Assembly (NCBI GenBank): GCA_020055645.1 | Contig: CM034546.1 | Coordinates: 111,073,375-111,137,374 of the forward strand | Length of the DNA stretch: 64,000 nucleotides | Direction: 5' to 3' | DNA from: Tomocerus qinae | Lineage: Eukaryota > Arthropoda > Collembola > Entomobryomorpha > Tomoceridae | Part shown: piece by piece, positions 1 to 10,400 of the stretch | Numbering within the stretch: the first letter of the stretch is position 1 | How the letters are laid out: each line of letters starts with the position of its first letter | The notes under the pieces: model-generated | Told to the model about the DNA's origin: nothing | Databases searched by the model: none | What the model saw: the letters and a program-made list of their open reading frames with translations, nothing else | Made by a program: the position numbers and the translations under genes

Positions 1-3000
1 GTGTGTAGTACATAATTGTTGTTGCATAAAAATAGAAGCTATTGAACACTGTTAATGTTATATCATTTAGCATTTCATTAACATTTAATACGATGAAAAA
101 GATTCAAATACATAATTAACTTACGTACTCATGAATAGGTTACGTATACAGGAAAGCGCCATTAAACAGAAAAGCTAACAGACTACCACCTTTAAACAAC
201 ACAATGGAAAATAAATAATTTTTACAACACTTCAGACACATTAGAATGGTATTGAGTACTGAGTACTTTCCACTTTCATTTTCAACGCCAGAAATACGTG
301 TATTTGGCCATGAAATTTCTTCAAAGTCAAACTCTAGGTAAGTATAATGCGTAAAACAAACAAAAAACATTTAATGAATACATTTACATTCTAGCTTATT
401 TCCATGATATTGCAGCTTTGAACAAACAACTACCTACCTACAATTAGATCAGTAAAATTACGTCTGCTAAAAGCATTGTGCAAAGAAAGCATAATGCAAA
501 GATTATTAGGGACGCACAACCAGCAGGCTCATCTTATTACATGGATGTCAAATTATGTTGATAAGTAAATACAATTTTGATTTCTCAATTTTAGCAACTG
601 ATTACTGCAAATTACTTGTAAAATATGGGCATTTTTGCATAGGGAATGGCTCTTCAAAAGTAACTGATTTTACCAAAGTGTATCGAACGACTCTTGTAGA
701 GAGTTAGCAATCTGTAATATTTGGCATATCCTAATGGTAATGTAATCCCAAATTGCTGTAACTGTGAAACAATCAAAAAACATTTGCCTTTTAATCGGAT
801 TATTGTTAAACTATTAAGTACACGGAAAGGTATACAGTGCATTATCTGTGATTATTATGCAAATGTGTTCTAGATACGATACAATACAACTTTATATACA
901 TACGGAAGGTATCAATATTTAACTTACACAGGTAAAGGTAAATAAACGATGCCGTATTTCTTTCTAAGCGCCCTGTTATACAATGTATTTGCAGTAATTG
1001 GAAAACCTGTATTTACAGTTGATTTACCCTACTTAGTAAGATGTAATGTCAAAGTATACAGTGTAAGTGATATTAAGTTATTCATAATTTGATTAGCTGA
1101 TGATGAGCAGAGTCCATGGGTATACATTAAATCCTTGAAAAAATCACAATACTATTTGGTAGCATAGCATTTTATTGTTCTCGTGGCTTGGTACAATGCT
1201 TGATGAATAAATCATATACATAAAAAAGAAATTTTGCAAGACTAGCCATGATTTACTAAAGAAAATACGGTACTAGAGTTGTCTTAAACTCTTGTGCATA
1301 ATTATTAGGATATTAGGTAGGTATGTAACGTAATACAGATTGACATTGTGAATCACAAACAGATTTTTCGACTTATCATAAAGTACACATAAAATAATTG
1401 AACTCATTTTGTCATAGTGTACTATTCGTTTCATTCAGATGAGTAGAGGACATTAGTAAACATAAAAAATCTAATTGTATGGGACCATAATTGAGTATTG
1501 AGTGTAACACTTGAGTGTAACAGGTAATAAACGAAGGCTCTGGGGCAAGGTAGGTGGAGATACAGGTATCACTAGAAACCAGCGAGTCGTTTACGAAAGG
1601 AGTCTGTGTTCTCAATAGTGTCAACTCCAGCCTCCAGCACATTCATTCAGTGTTTTGTGATACTACTTTAATACAATTTTTACTTCGTGCAAGTTAAATA
1701 GCAGAGTAATGTAAACTGTGAACTGAACACCCACGTTGCACTAAGAGGAACAATTATGTGAACCAGACAGTTACACATAATAGCAATAGAAGCTATAAAT
1801 TTTACGATGCCAAAAGCACCAGTAGTACTATTTACATAACGAATTATAACAATTTTTGATTCATTACATAAAAATAAGTACCTACCTCCTTTCGGCAAGT
1901 AAAAAAGTGAGAGTACAATTGCATATGCAAATTATGCAATTTTGTAAGTACTAATATACAACAATGGCAGTGACAGTGGCCAGCAACAATAAACAATAAT
2001 ATGCATTTATCCAAAGGATCAAATTAACCAAGATTTCAAATAATTTGTGTTGTTTCAGTGTATTTTACAGTTTAACAAGTGTAGTTTTCAGTGTATGAAT
2101 TTAGTTGTGGCCATTATTTTCATCAATTTACGGTCGCAACTATAGGTATTCAGGTTTGAGAATTCTTTATGTAATGTCCTTTGAAAATGAAGTAACCGGG
2201 GCTTTTTATAGTAATTGTTAATGAACGTACTGATTGTATGTACGCATTTTATTTTAGAGTTCATAATTTTCCTCATGATGTCAATGCAGTATTCATTGCC
2301 TGGTGTAGGTGAGAAGTGAGAACTAGTACAAATAAACCCTTGCAACACCGCAAGAACAGATACCAGGATTCCACAGAGAAGTACGACTAATAATTTGTTA
2401 TTTTGTAAGTTGATACGGTATAGTATAGGTAAACGGACACAAAAATATTGCGCAAAATAACGTGCTGAAAGCGTTGATGAAGAAAGGTGAGAAGGTTAAT
2501 TTCTAATTGAGACTATTCAGCATATTATTACCATACAGAATATGAATACCAATAGTGAGTAATGAGTAGTAACTATATTTATTTCTATTAGTGTGAGTTT
2601 CTATTAGCTATTAGTGTGAGTGTGTGAATACATTATAATATTAACTGTAAACCGGTTGCTGAGAATCAGTGTATTTCATAACATTTATAAAGCTTAAAGT
2701 TTAACAAATTACATACGACTAAGATTATGTGTGTATAGGTAACAACTATAGGTTTATACAGTAAAGAGATTTATCTTGCACATGCTGTTATCTTTGTTGT
2801 CTATCTAGCAAGTAAGTGAATTGACGAAGGTAAAAGGAAAGGTAGACGTAGGAGATAGAAGATGATTGGGGAAGGGATGGAAAGCATAGGAGGATGGGAG
2901 GGGAGATTTTGTGCTGTTTTGATAGGATTCTGCATAGTGTAGCTAGTTATAGCCATGGATTTACGTAGTAGAGACAGAGATAGAAAGATTTTTTTAGTTA

Positions 3001-3325
3001 CTTAGTATTAGCACATAAAGTAATGTACGTAGGTGCATTAAGTTATAGAAAGATTTGGTTAGGTTGTTGTTATGTAGCTGGATTGGTTAAATGTGAATCT
3101 GAAATTGTAGTGAGTAAATAGGTAAAGCTAGTAAATAGTAAGAGTGTATAGTAAATTCACTTGCTGTAGAGACAGAAGAGGGTTAGGATAGGAGGAATGA
3201 GGAACTTTAGTGAAGTAAATGGTAACGTAACGTAACATAACGAGGAGTTGAACTGAAATGCAATGCTGCGATGCTGGTTTGGTCTGGCTGAGTGAACTGA
3301 AGTAGTGAAGTGAGGCTGAGCTCAC
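1..3325. other. Upstream non-coding sequence, no gene recognised
   Basis: AT-rich DNA with only short frames broken by stops on both strands. A good isolated 5' splice site (CTCTAG|GTAAGT) sits on the + strand at 337|338, after a short open frame that starts with ATG at 310; its meaning is unknown. From about 2820 to 3320 the + strand becomes purine-rich with many GGA and GTAG strings, then flips abruptly to pyrimidine-rich. A short CGTAA tandem lies at 3222-3235. Confidence 0.5.
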
Positions 3326-3686
3326 CTTGCTATTGCTATGATGGTTTGACTTGGCTCCCTGCTGCTGGACCAGACCCAAGCACTAAGGTAGGAAGCCGAA
3401 TCAGTTCTCTCACCGAGTTCTGCCAATGTGGATGTGTACTACCCGCTCCCGCTACACACACTTTTCTCACTCACCTTTATACTTACTTTAGTAGGCAGAC
3501 GTACGTAACTTTAGACAAGTCGAGCACCAGCACTGCACATACCTTTAGATACACAACAACAGATAGTTTAGTTCTTGTCTATTTACGTTTGTTCTCATCT
3601 CCTCCTGCTTCAGATTTTATTTGTACGAAAAAGCAACTCTACTGAACTTATGTACAAACAAATACAACACTTTATATATAACTTAC

Positions 3687-3727
3687 CTTTGTGGTTCAGC
3701 AGTGAAGTCCACTCAAGTCCAGTCCTC
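3687..3727 (-). other. Possible second exon of the divergent minus-strand transcript
   Basis: On the minus strand a 41 bp segment is bounded by a pyrimidine-containing acceptor (CCATTTTCACTCAG, ending at 3728) and a near-consensus donor (CACAAAG|GTAAGT, exon end 3687). It lies about 480 bp downstream of the candidate exon ending at 4208. More minus-strand donor-like sites follow at 3475 (AAAG|GTGAGT) and 3326 (GCAAG|GTGAGC). No conserved peptide is seen; a long non-coding antisense RNA is as likely as a gene. Confidence 0.22.
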
Positions 3728-4207
3728 CTGAGTGAAAATGGTTGTTACGACTTCATACGCCACATGACAATGTGCTAATAGTGTTAAGTTGTTTGTTTTC
3801 TTGGTGAGAGAATCTTCTTCGCTCTACTATACACAAATATAAAAGATAAATATATATATTATTATATACTTATATAGCAAATAACTTTGAAGAAAACACC
3901 TAGAGAAGAAAGGAAGACAAGGACACATGCCCATTGACATTCATCATTGCTTCCTCTAGTACTGATTGTCACTTGTCGTTTTGCCCTCTTATGTCTTATT
4001 GTTGTCAAGAATTAGGAATAGGAGTGACGTGACAGGAAAGAAAATTCAATTTGATTTGTGATTTTCACTTGACACTCAAGACAAACGAAAGGAAAAGTAA
4101 AGAGACGTTATATACTACGTAAAGGTGCACCCACCACTACAACAATTTTCTACATCTACAAATACACAAAATACAAAAGGTAGTTGACGTTTTCGGTTGG
4201 TTCTTAC

Positions 4208-4401
4208 CTCAATAGAGAGTATACCTTTGAGTCTCGTCTTCTTCGTCCCCGCTTTTAAAGCAACCAACTGATTGTGTGAGTGAAACAGTTTCAGCTGTTT
4301 ATTTGACAACTTTATTTGCACACTTGTTCTTATTCTTATCAAGCCGGAGCGAGTGCACGTTTAAATCTTTTCCCATAATTGACTGACACAATGACATGAC
4401 A
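4208..4401 (-). other. Possible first exon of a divergent minus-strand transcript
   Basis: On the minus strand a strong 5' splice site reads CTATTGAG|GTAAGAAC, with exon end at 4208. Upstream on that strand a 32-codon frame starts with ATG at 4401 (MSLCQSIMGK...) and stops before the splice site, so the exon would be mostly 5' leader or non-coding. The opposite-facing zfh1-like exon begins about 260 bp away, so the GC-rich island may be a bidirectional promoter. No protein is recognised. The left edge is set by the splice site; the right edge is a guess. Confidence 0.25.
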
Positions 4402-4659
4402 GGAGGTGAAAATTCTTTACCGCTTTTCTTCCTACTTCAAAATCCAGAAGACAGCTTACACCTTACAATACAAAGAAAACCGTGACAAATGATTACAACT
4501 TTATGACATTTGTTTTACTGATTTACACACTGCATATATTCAAGAAGTTTATTATAATATTTGTTTACATTCTCGGCCCCCGGTTCGCCTTATCATTCTT
4601 TCTTATCGCAAATTCGTCAACCACGTCTGTTCGGGACAAGATAGAGATAGACAAGGAAG
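4330..4659 (+). promoter_or_regulatory. Probable promoter and 5' UTR of the zfh1-like gene
   Basis: This is the GC-richest part of the left 8 kb, with CpG-containing stretches around 4346-4360 and 4571-4740, directly upstream of the first coding exon. A TATA-like string (TTATAATATTT) lies near 4550-4562. ATGs at 4488 and 4503 would open upstream frames; the one from 4503 overlaps the main start out of frame. Initiation therefore probably lies downstream of about 4510, or those uORFs reduce translation. The transcription start cannot be fixed by eye. Confidence 0.4.
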
Positions 4660-4747
4660 ATGATGGCAAGTGTCAGTCAAGTTCAGGCCGCCGTTTCAAA
4701 TTCGGCCAGATGTCGCCGGAAACAGGCCAAACCGCGCCGAAAAAAAG
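4660..4747 (+). CDS. zfh1: First coding exon (partial gene) of a ZEB/zfh1-like zinc-finger repressor
   Basis: Seen: ATG-ATG opens a frame of 29 complete codons plus one base that runs into a 5' splice site (AAAG|GTCAGT, GT at 4748). An in-frame TAG at 4648-4650 lies just upstream, so the start is here; the second ATG has A at -3 and G at +4. The peptide begins MMASVSQVQAAV and ends with the basic motif RCRRKQAKPRR followed by KK. Known: ZEB1/ZEB2 begin with a closely similar Cys-(Lys)-RRKQANPRR motif on a tiny first coding exon before a very long intron; SALL, FOG and TSHZ proteins have related N-terminal RRKQ motifs, several of which bind RBBP4 of the NuRD corepressor. As I recall, the ZEB1 exon also ends in phase 1, as here. 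Inferred: N-terminus of an arthropod ZEB/zfh1 orthologue acting as a nuclear repressor. A spalt- or teashirt-class gene is the main alternative, because no zinc finger or homeodomain is in the window. Confidence 0.58.
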
Positions 4748-5157
4748 GTCAGTTTCCTGTTGTCTTATTTATAAGCTTTTATCCTTAGATTTCAGTGTTC
4801 TTAAGACATTTACTCAAATGGTACACAGTACACATCGATTGCTTATCGATTTTTGAACGTGATCATTCATCTATCAGGATTTCAGACTCAGTAAATACCT
4901 GTATTTGAAAGACACAGTTCATAAATATTATAATGAGTTATGATTTCGAATTTTAATTTAACAAAATTCTCTCCGTTATTACACAACATACTTATGTCAT
5001 AATGCTTATGCTTGCTATTTATGTACGCATTACTAAATGAATATACCATGCCTTCGTAAACTACTGCATGTAAGCATGGATATATAGTTATTTGTAGTAT
5101 AACTATATTATAATGCTGGAAAACCGACACTACTGTGGCCATATCATAATGTGTCAT

Positions 5158-7448
5158 CTAATCTTTTACATTTATGTACATACAAAGAGATCTATTTACA
5201 TTTACATTATATGTCTACAGTATCGACAAATATTTGTTGTGCTATTTTGTACCTTTTCCTGATTCCATATATTACATGGCATGATCCGCAAATTAATATT
5301 AAACAGCAAACTTTAGGTATAGTTCAAAAAATGAATATGAACTGCGTAGACGAATGTTTATGACCAAACCAAACTAAAGCCAAGCTACATAATTCCAACA
5401 ATGGATATTAAGTAGTCAGAATCCGTAGATACTTTTGCCCAAGTTTCTGAAATGCAAGGTACTACAAGGATATGAACTAATGGCAAAAGTAGTGTTTGAT
5501 AACTACTTGCCAGCTTATGCGTCGTCATTTGTCATTTACCTTTTGCTCTAGTTTATAACGATAGTTTTATGTTGATTAGCATGATTAGTCATCTAATAAT
5601 ATTTACCAAGCTAACAATGAGATAACACGCACAATTTGCCTAACAGTTACAGGAATATTTAATGTTTGGATTAAAAGTTTTGAGTTAGTAATTAGCTACT
5701 GTCTGTATATGTTAATGTTATAGATCGAATGGCAAACAAAACACCTTCATTTATTCAACTTTACTCTAGATTTTACTGTTTGCTGATTTTGTTGAATAAA
5801 TTAATGGGGAAACGTTATAAATGGATTAAATCAGTGTAGTAATGACACCACACATCGCGTATGACAATGACATGACATGTGTTTGACAAACACTTCTAGA
5901 ATTCGTTCGTATAAGTCATGGCGTTATATTTTTAGCAATATTAGCCTTAGCATGTTTGTAGCAGTCAACATTTTGGTAGGTCAATTTATCTAACCGAAGA
6001 GGAGCAGGAGCAGCCAACTCTAAGTTGTCTCAGCTGCTTGGTGTCAATTCATATCGTTCATTCAGTATAATATGTATGCAAGTAGCATAACATGACTGTT
6101 TATGAATGGTTGAAAATGAAAGGAAATTAATGCGAAATCAGTTGTAATTCTTTTTACTTGCGTTGGGAATGAAGTGGTTAGTTACATTAAAGATAGTCAA
6201 CAGCTACTTCGATTCTGTCTTGAATTCCCTGTGGATTTGAGATTCACTCAAATTGCGCTATGTAGGAAAACATATAGCAGTAATGGTTTCCTTACTATAC
6301 TGTGTATTTATGTATAAAGACTCTCTTTCAGTTACAAGCTCTGTTCAACTGTTTAAGAAGAGCATTTGTAGGCATCGCGGAAAACAAGCGACTGTTCCTT
6401 GGTTGCTTTTTTGCATCACACGATATCGCAATAATGTACACTATATAGATCAGTGGGCTTTTTTAACTTCAAAGTAGAACTTAGATATGAAGTATAAATT
6501 CCTGTGTGTGTATAATAACAGCTTTGCTTTGCTTTTCTTGAGCTGATTCTATAGATATTTAACTTCACAGAAAATTCACAAAGCAGATCAGAACTGTCGA
6601 GAGTTTTTTTAAAGATCTAGCTGGGAGAGATGATAGAGAGCGTTTGCTTTTTACTGGCAAAAGAAAGCTTTATAATACATGCCCTGGGAAAAGGCTCTTC
6701 AACTGACAATATGCAATTATATCTGAAGGTGTTTTTAAAAGATTTATTCACAACCGAAAATCATTTTTACGACTTTTCCGCTATATCAAATCAAAGTTAC
6801 AGCCCCTTTCCCCTCATAAATGTAGCTAAATGTGTATTTTTGCCTTGAAACAGTGTAGTGGTTAGGAGATTGTCAGTACTTTTAAATTGTACACTGCTCT
6901 CGGAAATTTACGCAATGGGATTTGAGAGCAATGCAGAATTGGACGTATAGTGGTGTATTTTATTGAGGTGTTCATGATATTTATTATGTAAAGGGGACAG
7001 AGAAGGTGCATATGGACTATAGATCCACGCTAAGCTCTAACTGAACTGAAATCCAAGCCAAGAAAGTATGGTGCTTAAAAATTGGAATATTATTACCTAC
7101 GTTATGTTCATGTGTCTAGTTTTAGCATCATATCTATTCTCTGTACAAAAATCCTAACTCAAAATAAGCGACCCAACCCATAATACTCTCTGACACGTAC
7201 AGATACATAAAATATAATAATATTTATTGTAAGTATGATGCAGATACATAATACTGTTGTACAGTTCACAGATACGTAAATGTATTATGTACTACACACT
7301 ATTGTAATGCATCTAGACTACGTCGGTCTCTCTTTTCCTGGCTACCTACTTTAAAAAATTGATTGCTAGCTAAAAGCTAATCTTTCAGTATGGAATATGG
7401 ATTGAATGGATCGGGTCGGATCAAATTATGTGTTTGGAGGGGTGGTTC
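5158..7448. other. AT-rich intronic sequence
   Basis: Only short, stop-broken frames lacking any recognised protein. A GTGTTTGACAAACAC palindrome lies at about 5879-5893 beside repeated GACATGAC strings, similar to strings in the promoter at about 4390-4400. Nothing else identified. Confidence 0.4.
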
Positions 7449-7480
7449 GTATAGAGCTTTCATTTTTTTAGGTAAGAGTG
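7449..7480 (+). other. Strong recursive-splice-like site (ratchet point)
   Basis: The sequence AGAGCTTTCATTTTTTTAG is followed immediately by GTAAGAG, so a very good 3' splice site and a very good 5' splice site touch at 7471|7472 with no exon between. This is the (Y)nNYAG|GTRAG layout of zero-nucleotide exons used to remove long insect introns in steps. It lies 2.7 kb after the exon 1 donor, on the same strand. No clean CTAAY branch point is visible just upstream. Confidence 0.5.
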
Positions 7481-10400
7481 TGATTAGATTAGCTCTTTGT
7501 AGAACGAGTTTGTGACAATTGTCCCTGTTTGGGTCGTAATGGTCTGACTGGAGGTGGAGGTGCACATATGACGGCGTTAGGGAGAAATCGAATGCAAATG
7601 GTGACGTGTTCTTTATTTCCTCTCATGTCCCTGTAGTGTGTCCTACAAAAACAGAAGATATTGAAATTCTCTATCTGTGCTGTTACAGTTATGTTATGAC
7701 TACTGTATCTCTAACTAAGTTAAGTGTAACTGCAGGGGCTCCGAAAATTTCCCAGGACCAGTTAATGCCAGGTCAAGTCAGATTGTTAGTGAATTTATGA
7801 GTTTATGGTTGGAAAATTTCAAGTTAGGTATACTAGAGGTGCTTTTTGTTTCGTTTATTATGTTAGACAGTGGTACAGGCTTTGTTTTTAGAAGAAGGAG
7901 TACTAGTATGACTAAAACAATGGCTGAATTCAAGGGCTCCGACAACCTCATATCCTCTATATGAATTATTAATGGTTTTCTCCTATAGACCCGTGTAAGG
8001 GATGAACTAAATATATTAGAGTCAATACCTTAAAGGTACCTGACATTCGGTCGTAAAATTCTGTTCTGCCCATTTCTGTTTTCAGATCCCTTAAAACTCA
8101 TTTTCAGCCACCCGAAACGACCTCTTGTCTTAGTTTAGTCCTCTCTTCCCCCTTCTCGCGGTGAAAAATCTGTTGAAATCGAAACGAATATGTGTTGTAG
8201 CCTCTCTGGAGTAATGAATGGCTTCTTTTAACTCTCTGATGCTAATAAGCATAAGCACAGCCTTCCGTTGCGTTGGCGTTATCTTTTCGACCATAGCACA
8301 TATACATAGGTACCTACTTATTATTGTACACAGATTTAAGTAAGTCTGCTCGTGTATATACTCATACTTAATACCTATAGTTAATCTTCTTCTTGCTCAC
8401 GTAAGAGTAACCTTTGAAATCGACAGTCTAGTGTTAGAAGGTAAGGAATTTCAACATGATCGTCTGGAAATCTGGTTTGGCTTTTCATTTGGCTGCAAGA
8501 GAAATTGTCAAGCCATTAATGAATTAATGTCTTTGTTATCAACATTAACTGAGCCATGAATAATCGTCCATGAAAGTTCACGTGTACTGCTTAGTAAGTG
8601 ATTTTGTAAGTATAGTGTCTGTATGCTTATAATATTCATTTTAAGCTTTTCTAAAAATCATTGCTTTAGTGTATTAAAGAAAAATAAACATCAGTGTTAA
8701 TTACATTGATAATTACACATTGTTGCACAATCAAAGGATATTACTACTGCTTTAGCTGAAATATTTTTTGTACCTCTACTTCACTTTTTATTATACTGGT
8801 ATATCAAAAGAAACTGTTAGGTAGACTATATGCATGCATACTTAAGCACATACCATGCTATAAATACTCTCCTACATAGTTAATAGCAAATATCTGTGCT
8901 GCATTACACAATGCAGGAAACATTTGCTGAGGAAACTCTTGTGGCTTTACTTAACAAGAAGTCCAAGTATAAAATTGCTCACCTTCGTATACACTCTTTA
9001 GTTGTAATATTTGTACATTATATACTTAATATTATAAGTATGGTTACGTATTTGTGTATATATATGTAGTGTATATGGTTTGTATTATGTATGTTGGTTA
9101 TAACTACTTAAGTGTTAAAATTCCAAAGTTGTAAAAATATTTTGATTGGTTGTGCTAAAATGTACGTACCGTCCTACCTTCTGCACTTTCGTAGACAATG
9201 AACACTGAACACCTCATAACTTGCTGGAAGTAAGGACAATGCGCTTACCTGACGGAATTTGTGTATACATTTTAGTCGCAATTCTTAGTGTAATTGGTTT
9301 TGCCTGTAAATAGTTAAAGGAAATGAATGTAACCAATACATAACATTAAATGTAGCGTAATTATATTCTCATTCTCAGAAACAAGGTAGGAAGGAAACGG
9401 AGAAAATTATTTTGTTTTCAAGCGAAACTGTAGTAGAATTTAGATATGCAAGAAATTAATGCTGAGTTACATGACATGATAATAGGAAGGTGGCGACATA
9501 ATTTAAATTGAACATCAGAATATGAAGAGTCGACTAACATCTAATGGCATACCTTATCAACCGTGATAAATTGCAGGTTGTTTACTTGCAAAGTTCCCTC
9601 TAAAAGACTTTGAACTTTGTCTCGTGTTGATGACCTATATATATATAAATACAACCAGCGAGAATTGCATATACCTACCTATAAGTTTATGTACAGTACA
9701 TGCATAATATATTAAAGCGAAAAGGTTTACATTCACCAAACGAAACCACAGAGCTCCTTGTCATGTTTCTTAGTTTTAGTTAGTAGTTAGTAATACTGGT
9801 TGATTAAGGGAAGATGAATAAAGAGTTTGGATGACATAAAGAGACAGGACGGCAAGCACTAATGTTAATGTACATAGACAGAGACAAAGCAATGGAAGGG
9901 TGAAGGAGTTACATATATTAGTATAGAAAATTGACTTAAAGCCTTATGGCTCCCCTTGATTCAACCGAACTGTCTGTAATGTGACTCCTGATGGCTTCTA
10001 AATTTTGAGTAAAACCAGTTGGGGTGAAAAAGACCCTGGAAACTGTCATTTTTTGAAGATATGTTCTGTGAGATTATTAGGTAGTTCAAGATGAGGTGCC
10101 TTTGAAGGATCCATTCTCTTTGTACATTTATATAATATGTGCTATTAAGAACTCTGGTCTTGACGACCAGTAAAGCTGCTCGGTTTTGTATTATAAAATG
10201 AAAATCCAATCTAGGAATATCTATACAGTGTTTGTGGACACCATAAACTGTAATAGCATATATTATGTGGGAGTCGGAAAAGGAAGATGGGATTTGGGGT
10301 TGCATTAGTATTTGGTGTTACTCGTCTTGAGATCAGACGGCTTCTTATGTGAATGTGTTAGTCTTAAGTTGATGAGAAGAAAAGTAACGTGAAAGGTAGA

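Noticed and set aside
4482-4856. 124-codon frame over the promoter and first exon
   Set aside because: It starts with GTG, is in a different phase from the RRKQ exon and runs through the donor into the intron; treated as a shadow.
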